Positions 1-9,986 of a stretch of DNA of 64,000 bases are shown in pieces. The stretch is from contig NZ_WOTF01000002.1 of the NCBI RefSeq assembly GCF_011516935.1, forward strand, positions 124,001 through 188,000. Direction: 5' to 3'. Under the pieces are notes generated by a model that searched no databases, had not been told where the DNA came from, and worked only from the letters and a program-made list of their open reading frames with translations. The translations under genes and the position numbers were made by a program. The stretch comes from Acetobacter farinalis. GTDB lineage: Bacteria > Pseudomonadota > Alphaproteobacteria > Acetobacterales > Acetobacteraceae. Within the stretch, counting starts at the first letter, position 1. Each line of letters begins with the position of its first letter.

Positions 1-206
1 ACATCCCGCGCCACCAGAGCGGCCTGCGGTTCATCCGCCACAACCTCACCCACAAAGCCTGTAACAACGGGGTGAACAGGCTGCTCCGGCCCCTTGCCAC
101 CGCAGGCGGCAAGAGAACAGGTCATAAGCAGACCCGCCATCCGGGCAGGACCAGAAAACAACGGCGCAAGCCGGGCTGAACGGGTCTTCGTGAAACGCTC
201 GGGCAC
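1..206 (-). CDS. gamma-glutamyltransferase-like lipoprotein (5' end only, runs off window)
   Basis: Only the N-terminal part is in the window; the gene continues beyond base 1. The minus-strand reading frame gives a hydrophobic leader ending in a lipobox (LAAC followed by GGK), then a stretch reading GFVGEVVADEPQAALVARDV. That resembles the start of mature gamma-glutamyltranspeptidases, which cleave gamma-glutamyl bonds of glutathione in the periplasm, but the catalytic region is not visible. The start is uncertain: a GTG at 206 gives a longer charged leader, while ATGs at 140 and 125 are alternatives. The product call rests on about 20 residues and is tentative. The lipoprotein nature is better supported. 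Confidence 0.5.
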   Translation of the reverse strand, partial: MPERFTKTRSARLAPLFSGPARMAGLLMTCSLAACGGKGPEQPVHPVVTGFVGEVVADEPQAALVARD

Positions 207-342
207 GCCTGGATGTCTCCACTTCTCTGCTCTGCCCGCGAACCGGGCATCTGATCTTCCTGAATTACCGCCGTTCCGGGCAGGCAGCAACACGCACACG
301 CCATTTCCATCACAACAGTTCTGCTTTAGACATAAAGGCACC

Positions 343-1119
343 ATGAAAAAGCTGATAACCTTTTCTTTCAGGCGCGCCGCTCTGACTGGAGCCGCCAGCC
401 TCTTCCTGCTCTGTGGCGGGGCGGTTTCCGCTCATGCGGCGGAGGGGAGCTTCACCCCCGCGCAACGGGCTGAAATTGTGGAAATCATGCGCAATGCGCT
501 GAAGACAGACCCCACCATCCTGTCCGACGCCGTGGCCTCCCTTCAGGCTCAGGCCTCCGCCAGAAAAGCCTCCTCCGCTCTGGAAACCGTGCGCCGCAAC
601 CGGGCACAGTTCGGCGGAAGCACGACCGACATCGTGCTGGGCAACAAGAACGGTACGCTGGACGTGGTGGAGTTTTATGACCCCCGATGCCAGTATTGCC
701 GCAAGGTGCTGGGCGATGTGGAGCACCTGATCAGTTCTGAACCGAACCTGAGGCTGGTTGAAAAAGTGATCCCGGTGCTGGGGCCAAACAGCCTGATTGA
801 TGCGCAGGCTATTATGGCGGCAGGGCTTCAGGACGGCTATTTCCGCTTTCAGAAAGCCCTGATGACCGATTCCGCCACCCCTTCTCTGGACCGGATTCGC
901 CGCATTGCCCAGAGTGTCGGGCTGGATGCGGACCGCCTACTGAAAGACATGAAAAGCCCGACTGTAACCGCTGCCCTGAGCAAGAATATTGAGTTGGCCA
1001 AGTCCATTGATCTGGAAGGCACGCCAACCTTCATTATCGGAGACCGGGAAATTATCCCCGGTGCCGCGTCTGAAGCTGACCTGAAAGCCGCTCTCGACCG
1101 GCTCCGCAAGGCCCGCTAA
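343..1119 (+). CDS. DsbA-family periplasmic thiol-disulfide protein
   Basis: 258 residues. The N-terminus (MKKLITFSFRR, hydrophobic stretch, then SAHAA) is a Sec signal peptide. Residues about 35-90 form a helical N-terminal extension, and the thioredoxin fold begins with VVEFYDPRCQYC, giving a CxxC site at C116/C119. A late GTPTFIIG motif supplies the cis-proline loop typical of DsbA/DsbG/ScsC-type proteins. The substrate is unknown. The family oxidises or isomerises disulfides in exported proteins, and many secreted enzymes are encoded in this window. I chose the ATG at 343 because it begins the signal peptide; the open frame extends further upstream without coding character. It converges with hemA. 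Confidence 0.85.
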   Translation: MKKLITFSFRRAALTGAASLFLLCGGAVSAHAAEGSFTPAQRAEIVEIMRNALKTDPTILSDAVASLQAQASARKASSALETVRRNRAQFGGSTTDIVLGNKNGTLDVVEFYDPRCQYCRKVLGDVEHLISSEPNLRLVEKVIPVLGPNSLIDAQAIMAAGLQDGYFRFQKALMTDSATPSLDRIRRIAQSVGLDADRLLKDMKSPTVTAALSKNIELAKSIDLEGTPTFIIGDREIIPGAASEADLKAALDRLRKAR

Positions 1120-1126
1120 GGGCTTT

Positions 1127-1156
1127 GGCCTTCCCCGGGAAACCGGGAGGAAGGCC
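1127..1156. terminator. hairpin between convergent dsbA-like gene and hemA
   Basis: GGCCTTCC (1127-1134) pairs with GGAAGGCC (1149-1156) around a short GC-rich loop, eight bases after the dsbA-like stop codon. Only four T residues follow on the plus strand, so it is a moderate rather than a classical terminator. Confidence 0.45.
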
Positions 1157-1167
1157 GGACGCCGTTT

Positions 1168-2433
1168 TCAGGCGGCGTTCTCGGTCTGGCGGGCAGGAGG
1201 CATCACGCCTTCCTGCCGCAGCAGGTGCGCCAGCGCCTGCACCATCTCATCCATCATCTCATCCGTATGGAACGGCCCCGGTGTCAACCGCAGGCGCTCC
1301 GTGCCCTGCGGCACGGTCGGGTAATTGATGGGGGTGGCATACTGCCCGTATTCCACCAGCAAACGGCGGCAGATACGCTTGCACAGTTCCGCATCGCCAA
1401 TCGGAACCGGCACGATATGGCTGGGCGTCATGGTGAACGGAACGCCTGCCGCCCGCAACCGTGCGCGGAAGGCGTTCACACGCTCGAACATTTTCTCCCG
1501 CCGCCAGCCTTCCGCGCGCACCTTGCGCACACTGACCAGCGCCGCGCCGACCACGGACGGGGGCAGAGACGTGGTGAAAATGAAGCCGGACGCAGTAGAG
1601 CGCAGGAAATCCACAATCCCGGCGGACGCCGTGATGTAGCCCCCATGCACACCAAAGCCCTTGGCCAGCGTGCCTTCAATAATATCCACCTCATCGGCCA
1701 CGCCATCGCGCTGGGCAATCCCGCCGCCTTCCTCTCCGTACAGGCCAACAGCATGCACTTCATCCAGATAGGTCAGGGCATTGTATTTGCGGGCCAGTGC
1801 GCAAATCCCGGCGATGTCGGACACATCGCCATCCATGGAATACACGCTTTCAAACGCGATCAGCTTGGGTGCCTCCGCCGGGGCCGCGGCCAGCTTCGCT
1901 TCAAGGTCCGCCAGATCATTATGGGCGAAAATAACCGTCTGCGCGCCGCGTGCGCCCTTGATGCCCGCAATCATGGAGGCATGGTTCAACTGGTCTGAAA
2001 AGCAGATCCAGCCGGGCATGGAGGTCAGGATGGCCTGAAGGCTGGCCTGATTGGACACATAGCCGGACACAAACAGAAGCCCGGCCTCTTTACCATGCAG
2101 GGCGGCAAGTTCCGCCTCCAGCGCCGTATGCAGCGGGCTGGTGCCGGCAATGTTGCGCGTGCCCCCGGCACCCACTCCGTGTTCACGGATCGCCGCAATG
2201 GCGGCCTCCTGCACTTCGGGCACCACGCCCATGCCCAGATAATCATTTGTGGACCAGACGACGACTTCCCGCCCTTCCGGCAGGGCCGGACCCTCTTCCT
2301 CATAAAGGGGAAAGCGGTCTGCAAGGCGGGCCAGTGGGGTGAATGTCCGGTAGCGCCCCTGCTGCCTGATCTCATTCAGGGCCGTATGACAGTGTTCATA
2401 AAACGGATGCCGGGCGTTTTTGATCGATGCCAC
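1168..2433 (-). CDS. hemA: 5-aminolevulinate synthase
   Basis: 421 residues, full length. It condenses glycine and succinyl-CoA to 5-aminolevulinate, the first step of alphaproteobacterial (C4) heme synthesis, using pyridoxal phosphate. The pyridoxal lysine lies in [14 protein letters not shown] (K258), the aspartate in [10 protein letters not shown], and the glycine-rich [12 protein letters not shown] motif is near residue 91. The start is GTG at 2433, preceded by a strong GAGGAGAGG ribosome site. An in-frame extension upstream lacks homologous sequence and was discarded. Succinyl-CoA links this gene metabolically to sdh in the same window, and hemE and hemJ lie 50 kb away. It may be the first gene of its transcript. 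Confidence 0.97.
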   Translation of the reverse strand: MASIKNARHPFYEHCHTALNEIRQQGRYRTFTPLARLADRFPLYEEEGPALPEGREVVVWSTNDYLGMGVVPEVQEAAIAAIREHGVGAGGTRNIAGTSPLHTALEAELAALHGKEAGLLFVSGYVSNQASLQAILTSMPGWICFSDQLNHASMIAGIKGARGAQTVIFAHNDLADLEAKLAAAPAEAPKLIAFESVYSMDGDVSDIAGICALARKYNALTYLDEVHAVGLYGEEGGGIAQRDGVADEVDIIEGTLAKGFGVHGGYITASAGIVDFLRSTASGFIFTTSLPPSVVGAALVSVRKVRAEGWRREKMFERVNAFRARLRAAGVPFTMTPSHIVPVPIGDAELCKRICRRLLVEYGQYATPINYPTVPQGTERLRLTPGPFHTDEMMDEMVQALAHLLRQEGVMPPARQTENAA

Positions 2434-2525
2434 GCTTGTACCTCTCCTCGCGTCGTCAGAAACGGTCGGGGCTCGGCACGGGGCCCGTCGGCCGTCTGGC
2501 CGGTCTTTACAGTAACCTGTCAGAA

Positions 2526-3014
2526 TTATTTCACATACACCCGGACAACAGACTTCGTCACGGTCGAATCCGGCATAGCGGCCATTTCCACCTGCGCGGG
2601 AGAAGCCCCGGCCTTGATGATGGCCTGTGTCACAGCCTGACCATCCCCCTGCACAAGCTGCACAAGCGCCTGCTGGTCTGTCGCGGGGTCGGCACCCGGC
2701 GGCACCAGACACTTCACGACAAACAGAATATCCGGCTTGCGGGCCAGCGCCTTGTGCACCACCTGGCCCACCGGCGCGGTCCACTCGGCGGAGGGGGTGC
2801 CTGCCACCAGTTCAACCAGCGGCGGCACGGGCGGCGGTCCCGGCGGGGCCGGGGGAATATAGGGCACAGGGGGCTTGCCCGCCTGTGCGTTGAATGTCTT
2901 CTGGTCCACCAGCTTGCATCCGCTCAGGCACACGCTCAGGCACAGGGCAAAACCCGCCACGGGCATGGCCCGAAAGAACGGCCCCCTTTCTGTAAAACGG
3001 GAAACAGACAGCAT
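2526..3014 (-). CDS. hypothetical proline-rich lipoprotein
   Basis: 162 residues with a type II signal peptide ending in the lipobox LSGC at about residues 29-32. A proline-rich linker ([18 protein letters not shown]) is followed by a globular part of about 100 residues containing [25 protein letters not shown] do not recognise the family. The start ATG at 3014 has CGGAGAT upstream. It lies upstream of hemA on the same strand and is divergent from the transketolase-like gene, sharing a 250-base intergenic region with it. The localisation prediction (outer or inner membrane lipoprotein) is firm; the function is unknown. Confidence 0.75.
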   Translation of the reverse strand: MLSVSRFTERGPFFRAMPVAGFALCLSVCLSGCKLVDQKTFNAQAGKPPVPYIPPAPPGPPPVPPLVELVAGTPSAEWTAPVGQVVHKALARKPDILFVVKCLVPPGADPATDQQALVQLVQGDGQAVTQAIIKAGASPAQVEMAAMPDSTVTKSVVRVYVK

Positions 3015-3267
3015 GACGGGCAGATCTCCGGTGCAGACAGGATGACACAACTCTTCCCGTTCTCTTTCGCGCTCCTTGGCGGCAGACGCAAGGTAAAGCC
3101 ATACGCGCTGGCCATAAAACCACAGTTTCCGCCCCCTGAAACCGCCCACGCCTGCGGCCTGCCTCCTCCGGACACCCCCTTGCTCCGGCCCACGCCCGCC
3201 TTTATTGAGCAGAAGCACGATGATGAAGACCTGTCGTGAGGACTGGGCCGTCACGTAAGGCACGCGA

Positions 3268-5247
3268 ATGGCAGAAGCCCCTTCGGAAACACTTCTCTCC
3301 GCCCAGCAGAGTGCCGTGGCCAGAATGAGCCGCGCCGCACGGCTGCTGCTCAATGCCGAATCTCTTCCTCCGCACGCCCGCACGCTGCTGAACAGGATGT
3401 GCCTGCCGGTTACAGCCCTGTGGTGCCGTGTCCTGCGGTTTGACCCCAGCACGCCCAACTGGCCGGACCGGGACCGGTTTGTCGTGCCCTCCACCACCAT
3501 GCAGCCCCTGCTGCGCGCCATGCTGCGCCTGACCGGCTCCGGCGCGGATGCCGACCTGCCGCTGGAATATGGCCTCCACCCCGCGGTGGAAGTGGCCCCG
3601 GGCCCAGCCGGGCAGGGGGTGGCCGCCGCCGTTGGCATGGCTTTTGCGGAACAGACTCTGGCGCGCCGCTTTGGCCGCTCTCTGGTCAATCACCGCACGT
3701 GGGTGCTGGCACAGGACACGGATCTGGCAACCGGCGTGGCGCTAGAAGCCGCCCAACTGGCCGGGCGCTTCGGGCTGGACCGGCTGGCCGTTCTCGTTAC
3801 CCCTCCGGCAGAGCCGGATGCGGGAGATTTCGCCGATTCGCTCGCCCGCTTCGGTGCCTCCGGCTGGACCGTGCGCAAGGTGGATGCAGGCAGTGCCACG
3901 GCCATCAGCTCGGCTCTGGCCGCAACCCTCCGCGCCCGCAAACCCACGCTGATTGCCTGCCTGCCCGCCAGCACGGATGAAGACGTGCTGCCCGGCCCCT
4001 CTCTGCCGCCGGAAGAAGAACTGACCGGCCCATGGAGCCCCACCGCACGGCGTGGTGCGGCCACACGGCGCTCCTGGCTCCGCAGGTTTGCCCGCCACCG
4101 CCTGCGCGCCACCTTCGAGCGGGAAGTTCTGGCCGAGCGCCCCGCCCTGTTTGAGGAAGACTGGAACCGGGCCTGGCGTGGGCATCTGCGGGCTTCGGCC
4201 ACCCGGTCCACACAGGATGCAGGTCTTGCGGGGCTACGCGCTCTTTCGGAAATCCTGCCGGAACTGGTGTGTCTCACGGCTTCTTCCGCCTACAGGCTTG
4301 ACCGCTCCACTCCGGCTGCGCTGCCGGATGCGGCAGACTCCGCCCCCGCTGGTCCCGCGGTTGCGCCTGCCGGTATTCTTTCCGGGGTTCTCTCTGGCGA
4401 GCAGTCCTGCGGCATACAGGATCATGGCATGGCAGGCATGCTGAATGGTATTGCCTTGCATGGAGGCCTGCTGCCCTGCTGTGCAGCCAGCGTGATGACA
4501 GTGGACCGCATGCGCTCCGCCCTGCGCATGTCCGCCCTGATGCGCCGCAAGGTGCTCTATCTGCTGACAGGAGATGGGCTGGCGCTGGGGGATGGCGGCG
4601 GCGGCTGGCAGCCTGTGGAGCAGCTTGCCAGCCTGCGCGCCATGCCGCATCTGGCTGTTTTCCGCCCGTGTGACACGCATGAAACCCTCGCCTGCTGGGA
4701 GGCCGCCCTGGCCTGGCAGGGTGGCCCGGCCATGCTGCTTCTGTGCCCCTATGAAAACCAGCACGGCGCACTGCCCCCACCAGCCTTCGGTTCCCCCGCC
4801 CGGGGGGGATATCTCGTGAAGCAGGAAGAGGCCCCGCAGGTCACCCTGATTGCCTCCGGGCCGGAGGTTGCCATTGCGCTGAAAGCGTCGCACCATCTGG
4901 CCCGACAGAATATTCGGGCCGCCGTTGTTTCCATCCCCTGCTGGGAGCTGTTTGCCGAACAGCCCGCACGGTACAGGAAGACAGTGCTGGGCGTATCCGG
5001 CCTGCGCGTTGGGATTGAAGCCGCGTCCGGCTTTGGCTGGGAACGCTGGCTTGGCGAAGAAGGAGTTTTTGTTGGCATGGATGATTTCGGTACGTCCGCC
5101 CCGGCCAACGCTTTGTATGAACGCTTCGGCATTACTGCCGAGGCGATCTGTGAGACGGTGCATACGCATCTTCTTGCCTCAGGCGCAGCACGGGAGGTAT
5201 CCCTGTCCGCGCCGGACCAGCCCCGAACCCGCGTTCGGGGACCGTGA
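3268..5247 (+). CDS. transketolase-like protein lacking catalytic residues
   Basis: 659 residues, the usual transketolase length, with the three-domain order intact. Landmarks include WPDRDRFV, GPAGQGVAAAVGMAFAEQTL, HGMAGMLNGIALHGG, QPVEQLASLR and a C-terminal SAPANALYERFG. Nearly every cofactor and catalytic position known from E. coli TktA is changed. The SGHPG and SNGHG histidines are absent. GDG in the thiamine diphosphate motif is QDT and the following DDN is gone. The catalytic Glu of REFGM is Asp (IQDHGM), and THDS reads TGDG. The frame is open and starts the run tkt-like/gap/pgk, so it looks maintained. I infer a pseudoenzyme or altered-function homologue; a working transketolase is expected elsewhere. 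Confidence 0.8.
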   Translation: MAEAPSETLLSAQQSAVARMSRAARLLLNAESLPPHARTLLNRMCLPVTALWCRVLRFDPSTPNWPDRDRFVVPSTTMQPLLRAMLRLTGSGADADLPLEYGLHPAVEVAPGPAGQGVAAAVGMAFAEQTLARRFGRSLVNHRTWVLAQDTDLATGVALEAAQLAGRFGLDRLAVLVTPPAEPDAGDFADSLARFGASGWTVRKVDAGSATAISSALAATLRARKPTLIACLPASTDEDVLPGPSLPPEEELTGPWSPTARRGAATRRSWLRRFARHRLRATFEREVLAERPALFEEDWNRAWRGHLRASATRSTQDAGLAGLRALSEILPELVCLTASSAYRLDRSTPAALPDAADSAPAGPAVAPAGILSGVLSGEQSCGIQDHGMAGMLNGIALHGGLLPCCAASVMTVDRMRSALRMSALMRRKVLYLLTGDGLALGDGGGGWQPVEQLASLRAMPHLAVFRPCDTHETLACWEAALAWQGGPAMLLLCPYENQHGALPPPAFGSPARGGYLVKQEEAPQVTLIASGPEVAIALKASHHLARQNIRAAVVSIPCWELFAEQPARYRKTVLGVSGLRVGIEAASGFGWERWLGEEGVFVGMDDFGTSAPANALYERFGITAEAICETVHTHLLASGAAREVSLSAPDQPRTRVRGP

Positions 5248-5293
5248 ACGACAAGACCATAGAAAATAATAAAATAACCGGAGTTTAAAAAAC

Positions 5294-6316
5294 ATGGCAG
5301 TCAAGATTGCAATCAACGGGTTCGGACGTATTGGCCGGCTTGTCCTGCGCGGTATTATTGAAAGCGGGCGGACGGACGTTGTTCCTGTCGCCATTAACGA
5401 TCTGGGCAGCGTTGCGGCCAACGCCCACCTGCTGAGCTATGACAGTGTCCACGGTCGCCTCCCGGCTGAAGTGAAGGTGGATGGCAACAAGCTCATCATC
5501 ACCGCGCATGGCCGCACATGGGACCCGATTATCGTTTCCGCGGAGCGTGACCCCTCCAAGGTGCCTTTCCAGGGCGTGGATGTGGCCATGGAATGCACGG
5601 GCCTGTTCACCTCCAAGGAAAAAGCCGCCCCGCTGCTGGCTGCCGGCGCACGCAAGGTCATTATCTCCGCACCGGCCACGGATGTGGATGCCACCATCGT
5701 TTATGGCGTGAACCAGAACGTGCTGACACCGGACATGACGGTGATCTCCAACGCCTCCTGCACCACCAACTGTCTGGCTCCGGTCGCTCAGGTGCTGGAA
5801 AACACGTTCGGCATTGAATGCGGTTACATGGTAACTATCCATTCCTACACGGGTGACCAGCGCACGGTGGATACCCTGCATTCAGACCTGCGCCGCGCTC
5901 GCGCCGCCGCTCTGAACATGATCCCGACCTCCACGGGTGCCGCCCGCGCTGTGGGTCTGGTTCTGCCGCAGCTTAAAGGCAAGCTGGATGGCACCGCCAT
6001 TCGCGTGCCGACAGCCAACGTCTCCCTCGTCTCGCTCGATTTCATCCCGAAAAAAGTCCCTGCTTCCGTGGAAGACGTGAACAATGCCCTCAAGGCCGCG
6101 GCCTCCGCAGGCCCACTGAAAGGCATTCTGGACTATTCCGACGCGCCGCTGGTCAGCTCTGACTTCAACCACGCGCTGGCCTCTTCCACCTTTGATGCAA
6201 CCCAGACCACTCTGGTCGATGGTGGCAAGCTGGTGCGCATCTGCGCCTGGTATGACAATGAATGGGGCTTCTCCAACCGCATGTCTGACACAGCGGCTCT
6301 GTTCGGAGCACTCTGA
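5294..6316 (+). CDS. gap: glyceraldehyde-3-phosphate dehydrogenase
   Basis: 340 residues. It oxidises glyceraldehyde 3-phosphate to 1,3-bisphosphoglycerate with NAD(P). The N-terminal [13 protein letters not shown] dinucleotide motif, the catalytic SNASCTTNC (C156), the following IHSYTGDQR segment and the C-terminal [12 protein letters not shown] are all canonical. The start ATG has CGGAG upstream. It follows the transketolase-like gene by 46 bases, and its TGA overlaps the pgk ATG (TGATG), so translation of the two is probably coupled. In acetic acid bacteria, which usually lack phosphofructokinase, this step serves triose phosphates coming from pentose-phosphate and Entner-Doudoroff routes. 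Confidence 0.97.
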   Translation: MAVKIAINGFGRIGRLVLRGIIESGRTDVVPVAINDLGSVAANAHLLSYDSVHGRLPAEVKVDGNKLIITAHGRTWDPIIVSAERDPSKVPFQGVDVAMECTGLFTSKEKAAPLLAAGARKVIISAPATDVDATIVYGVNQNVLTPDMTVISNASCTTNCLAPVAQVLENTFGIECGYMVTIHSYTGDQRTVDTLHSDLRRARAAALNMIPTSTGAARAVGLVLPQLKGKLDGTAIRVPTANVSLVSLDFIPKKVPASVEDVNNALKAAASAGPLKGILDYSDAPLVSSDFNHALASSTFDATQTTLVDGGKLVRICAWYDNEWGFSNRMSDTAALFGAL

Positions 6317-7539
6317 TGGCCATTCTTCCCTTCAACACGCTGGATAAGCTTGACCCGAAGGGCAAGCGTATCCTGCTCCGGGCGGATCTCAATGTTCCCA
6401 TGCAGGATGGGAAGATTACGGATCTGACGCGTATCGAGCGTATTGTGCCCACCATCCGGGAACTGGCGGACAAGGGCGGGCGCGTGATCGTGCTCAGCCA
6501 TTTTGACCGGCCCAAGGGCAAGGTTGTGCCCGGCATGTCCCTGGAGCCCATGGCGCAGGCTCTTGCCATGGCGCTGGGGCAGCCTGTCAGCTTCGCGCAT
6601 GACTGCATTGGCCCGCAGGCGGAAGCCGCCGCAGTCGCCCTGAAAGACGGGGAAGTGCTGCTGCTGGAAAACACCCGCTTCTACCCCGGTGAGGAAACCA
6701 ACGCACCGGATCTGGCTGCCGATCTTGCAAAACTGGGCGATGTATACGTGAACGATGCGTTCTCCGCAGCGCACCGGGCCCATGCCTCCACCGCCGGTGT
6801 GGCGCAGCATCTGCCGTCCTATGCCGGCCGGCTGATGGAAGCGGAACTCTCCGCGCTGGATGCAGCACTTGAAAACCCCACCCACCCTGTAGGCGCGATT
6901 GTTGGGGGAGCCAAAGTCTCCACCAAACTCGCCCTTCTGGAAAACATGCTGGAACGCGTTGATGTTCTGATTGTGGGCGGGGCCATGGCCAACACCTTCC
7001 TGGCTGCCAAAGGGCTGAATGTTGGCAAGTCGCTCAAGGAAGAGGACATGCTGGACACCGCCCGGCAGATCATGGCCAAGGCACAGGAAAAAAACTGTGA
7101 TCTGGTTCTGCCGGTTGATGTTGTGCTTGCAGAAGATTTCATGGCCGGAGCGCCCACGCTGGTCGCACCCGTAACTGAAATTCCCGATGGCTGGATGGCG
7201 CTGGATGTCGGGCCGGAAACCGTCAAGTTGCTGAAAGGCAAGCTGGCGGGGCTGAAAACGCTGGTCTGGAACGGCCCTCTGGGTGTGTTCGAGCTGCCGC
7301 CGTTTGATGAAGGCACCAATGCCGTCGCGCAGGAAGCCGCCCGCCTGACAAAGGCCGGTGCCCTGAAAACCATTGCCGGAGGGGGGGACACCGTTGCCGC
7401 CCTGCGTCACGCCGGTGTGCTGCACGACATGACCTATGTCTCCACAGCAGGCGGTGCGTTTCTGGAATGGCTGGAAGGCAAGGTCCTGCCGGGCCTGACA
7501 GCCATCAGCACCACACTGGAGCGGACAATTCCGGTCTGA
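6316..7539 (+). CDS. pgk: phosphoglycerate kinase
   Basis: 407 residues. It transfers phosphate from 1,3-bisphosphoglycerate to ADP. The N-terminal [17 protein letters not shown] motif, [30 protein letters not shown] and the C-terminal GGGDTVAAL with [14 protein letters not shown] are standard. The ATG shares one base with the gap stop codon, so gap and pgk form a coupled pair. A hairpin with a T run follows 43 bases after the stop and ends the unit. Confidence 0.97.
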   Translation: MAILPFNTLDKLDPKGKRILLRADLNVPMQDGKITDLTRIERIVPTIRELADKGGRVIVLSHFDRPKGKVVPGMSLEPMAQALAMALGQPVSFAHDCIGPQAEAAAVALKDGEVLLLENTRFYPGEETNAPDLAADLAKLGDVYVNDAFSAAHRAHASTAGVAQHLPSYAGRLMEAELSALDAALENPTHPVGAIVGGAKVSTKLALLENMLERVDVLIVGGAMANTFLAAKGLNVGKSLKEEDMLDTARQIMAKAQEKNCDLVLPVDVVLAEDFMAGAPTLVAPVTEIPDGWMALDVGPETVKLLKGKLAGLKTLVWNGPLGVFELPPFDEGTNAVAQEAARLTKAGALKTIAGGGDTVAALRHAGVLHDMTYVSTAGGAFLEWLEGKVLPGLTAISTTLERTIPV

Positions 7540-7582
7540 AAACCCCTGCGGGTTTCAGGACATTTGTCTGATTGCAAAATTG

Positions 7583-7613
7583 CGCCGGGGCCCTCAGGCC
7601 TCCGGCGTTTTTT
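7583..7613 (+). terminator. rho-independent terminator after pgk
   Basis: CGCCGG (7583-7588) pairs with CCGGCG (7602-7607), extended inward by GGCC/GGCC, and is followed by six T residues. The same hairpin sits at the 3' end of the opposing transporter gene. Confidence 0.85.
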
Positions 7614-7624
7614 GTATCACCACA

Positions 7625-8545
7625 CTATCTCTGCCTGACACGCCCGCGTGTGTTCATCAGCCCCACACCTGCGATAATAATCGCACCCCCCACCAGAGTC
7701 AGCAGGCTGGGAATTTCCGCTGTGATCAGAAACGCCAGAAGCAAGGTCGTGGGGGAGAGCAGGTAGAGAAGGCCGGAAGACCGGGCAACGCCAATCCTGC
7801 CCACAACATAGGCCCACGCCCCATACCCCAGAATGGCTGGAAACACCGCCAGTTGCGCCACCAGACCCCATCCTGAAACCGGACCGGCCCGCAAATCCTG
7901 CACGGCCTGCCCGAGCCAGGGTGTAAGCAAAACAGCCCCGACCATCAGAACATAAGCCGTTGTTGTCAAAGCCCCATATACAACAACAAGTTTTTTCTGA
8001 ACGGAGTTATAGACAGCCGCCGCAAACGCCGCAGCCAGAACATCCGCAGCGCCTGAACCGAATGTCAGCCCGCCCGGCTGCCCCTGCGCCACCAGCACAA
8101 CGCCACAGAAACTGACCAGTGAGCCAACCCAGCCCCACACGGACAAGCGCTCTCCCATGGCCACAACCGCAATAATGGCTGCAATCAATGGTGAAAAGCT
8201 GATGAGCAGCCCCGCCGCTCCGGCAGAGACCGTCTGCTCACCCACATTGAACAGGATATTATAAAGGGCAATCCCGACAGCCCCGCACACGATAAAACGC
8301 GGCAGATCCCGCATACGTGGCAGCATGGGCCGGGTGTAGACACACCACACCAGCACAATGATCGCCGCCAGCGCGTACCGGGCCGCGGCAAGCGGTATGG
8401 GGGGAAGCACATGCAGGGCCATTTTCACAACTGGGTAGGCACTGGCCCAGGACAGGATTGCCAAAACCGCTGCAAAAACCGGCAGATGAGGGGCGGATGC
8501 GGTGGAAGAACAAACCGGCGGGGCCGGAGCAGGCCGTGCATCCAT
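7625..8545 (-). CDS. EamA/DMT-family membrane transporter
   Basis: 306 residues with about ten hydrophobic segments arranged as two repeats of five, the drug/metabolite transporter architecture. The motif around ILSWASAYPVVKMAL and the second-half ILGYGAWAYVVGRIG followed by SPTTLLLAFLITAEIPS are characteristic of EamA domains. The substrate cannot be told; relatives export amino acids, nucleobases or other small metabolites. The start ATG at 8545 lies four bases after the stop of the upstream phosphatase, so the two are likely cotranscribed. It converges with pgk. Confidence 0.88.
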   Translation of the reverse strand: MDARPAPAPPVCSSTASAPHLPVFAAVLAILSWASAYPVVKMALHVLPPIPLAAARYALAAIIVLVWCVYTRPMLPRMRDLPRFIVCGAVGIALYNILFNVGEQTVSAGAAGLLISFSPLIAAIIAVVAMGERLSVWGWVGSLVSFCGVVLVAQGQPGGLTFGSGAADVLAAAFAAAVYNSVQKKLVVVYGALTTTAYVLMVGAVLLTPWLGQAVQDLRAGPVSGWGLVAQLAVFPAILGYGAWAYVVGRIGVARSSGLLYLLSPTTLLLAFLITAEIPSLLTLVGGAIIIAGVGLMNTRGRVRQR

Positions 8546-8549
8546 TACG

Positions 8550-9212
8550 TTACTCTCTTCGCAAAACCTGATCAGTCATGAAAGAAGCAAGTTTGCCTGC
8601 TACAAAGTCGCGCTTGAGGGCGGCTTCATCATACTCATCGCGCACCCAGTCCAGAAAAGGAAGGCGCCCTTCGGCATCGGCCTGAAACCGCAGGAAAAAC
8701 GCATCCAGAATGCCTGTGCGGGACTGCCGGAAATGCCCGTAACGCCAGGATAGTTCCTTCAGGGCCTGCTCCGCAGTGCCCCCCTCAAACAGGATTACCA
8801 GACCAGACGCCAGCCCTGCCCGGTCCGCCCCGGATTTGCAATGCATGAGCATGGGAAACGCAATCTGCTGATACAGCCCGGCAAAACGCAAAATCCGGTC
8901 ACGGTGCGGAGCCCCCCGGCTTTCAAACGCCATATCAACATGCGCAAGCCCGAGCCGCGCCGCCGCATTGCGGGAGAGCGCGTCCGACCCGCATTGGCGA
9001 TGCCCGCGCAGATTGACAAGGGTTTTGAGCCCGAACCGCCGCATGGCCCATTTCAGGCGCGCAGGTGTGGGGTGGTTGCAGCGGTACACCTTGCCCGGCA
9101 CCACCGCATGAAAATTTGTCCAGACCAGCCGGAAAATAGCGTGGTCCACAAACAAACTGTCTGTCCATGCCCGCGTACGACCGGCAAGGGAGGAAAGATG
9201 GCCGTCAAACAC
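8550..9212 (-). CDS. protein tyrosine/dual-specificity phosphatase-like protein
   Basis: 220 residues. The cysteine-phosphatase signature HCKSGADRAG is complete (H124, C125, R131), with general-acid candidates upstream in the AHVDMAFESRGAPH segment. N-terminal residues 33-50 (NFHAVVPGKVYRCNHPTP) match the short Siw14-like bacterial group, where such enzymes dephosphorylate proteins, inositol phosphates or lipids. No membrane segment or signal peptide is obvious. The GTG start at 9212 has GGAG about eight bases upstream. It is followed closely by the EamA transporter. Confidence 0.8.
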   Translation of the reverse strand: MFDGHLSSLAGRTRAWTDSLFVDHAIFRLVWTNFHAVVPGKVYRCNHPTPARLKWAMRRFGLKTLVNLRGHRQCGSDALSRNAAARLGLAHVDMAFESRGAPHRDRILRFAGLYQQIAFPMLMHCKSGADRAGLASGLVILFEGGTAEQALKELSWRYGHFRQSRTGILDAFFLRFQADAEGRLPFLDWVRDEYDEAALKRDFVAGKLASFMTDQVLRRE

Positions 9213-9397
9213 GAACTACACTGCTCCGTTCTTCATGAAGAACTGGTGTCTCATTCTTGGGCCACCAGCGTCAATCTTTTCAACCGCCGCTTTTCAGCCG
9301 CAGCGCGCCTGAGAGCGTCTGCAGGAGCATCAGCCTGCGCGTCGGGCCGAGGGGCTCAGGGCAGGGGTACTGGCAAATCAGGAGACCAATCAGGATA

Positions 9398-9925
9398 TTA
9401 CTCAGCATCCCTGTCAGGCGTGGGCCGCGTATCAAGTGTGAGGCAGAAAAACACCAGATCCAGCCACTGGCCAAATTTGGTGCCCACCTCTTTCATCGCC
9501 CCGGTTTCTTCAAAGCCGAGCTGCCTGTGCAGGGCGGCGGACGCTGTATTGCCGGCATCAATTCCAGCAACCATCACATGCTTACCCTCCGCCCGCGCCC
9601 GCGCAATCAGAGCCCGCATCAGCGCCAGACCAATGCCCTGCCGGTGCGCCTCCGGGTGCACATACACGCAATGTTCCACCGTATGCCGGTATCCATCCCA
9701 TACACGCCACGGGCCGAACGAGGCGTAACCGGCAACGTCTCCTGCTGCCGTAACCGCCACCAGAACCGGATTCCCGGCCTGCTGACGCTCCCGCACCCAT
9801 GCGAGACGATTGGCCTCATCCACCACGGTCTCGTTCCAGATGGCTGTTGTGTGCTCTACGGCATGATTATAAATCGCCGTAATGCGGGGAATATCAGCGG
9901 GGCAGGCATCGCGCAGGTGAAGCAT
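9398..9925 (-). CDS. GNAT acetyltransferase, phosphinothricin acetyltransferase-like
   Basis: 175 residues from ATG 9925. The order RDACPADIPRITAIYNHAVEHTTA at the N-terminus, VYVHPEAHRQGIGLALM for acetyl-CoA binding, and AGIDAGNTASAALHRQLGFEETG at the C-terminus follow the PAT/Bar and MddA group of N-acetyltransferases. Relatives acetylate phosphinothricin, methionine sulfoximine or related amino acid analogues. An in-frame extension to about 10174 exists but overlaps the 3' end of the glycosyltransferase and lacks family sequence. The bases 9213-9397 downstream hold nothing I recognise. Confidence 0.85.
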   Translation of the reverse strand: MLHLRDACPADIPRITAIYNHAVEHTTAIWNETVVDEANRLAWVRERQQAGNPVLVAVTAAGDVAGYASFGPWRVWDGYRHTVEHCVYVHPEAHRQGIGLALMRALIARARAEGKHVMVAGIDAGNTASAALHRQLGFEETGAMKEVGTKFGQWLDLVFFCLTLDTRPTPDRDAE

Positions 9926-9986
9926 CCGCCTTTTATGCAGGAGGAGCGACCTGAAAAGCAAACAGGCCACGCTCTCCATTCCGACC

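Noticed and set aside
2434-2784. Longer hemA with an N-terminal extension
   Set aside because: The extension has no family similarity, and the GTG at 2433 has a strong ribosome site.
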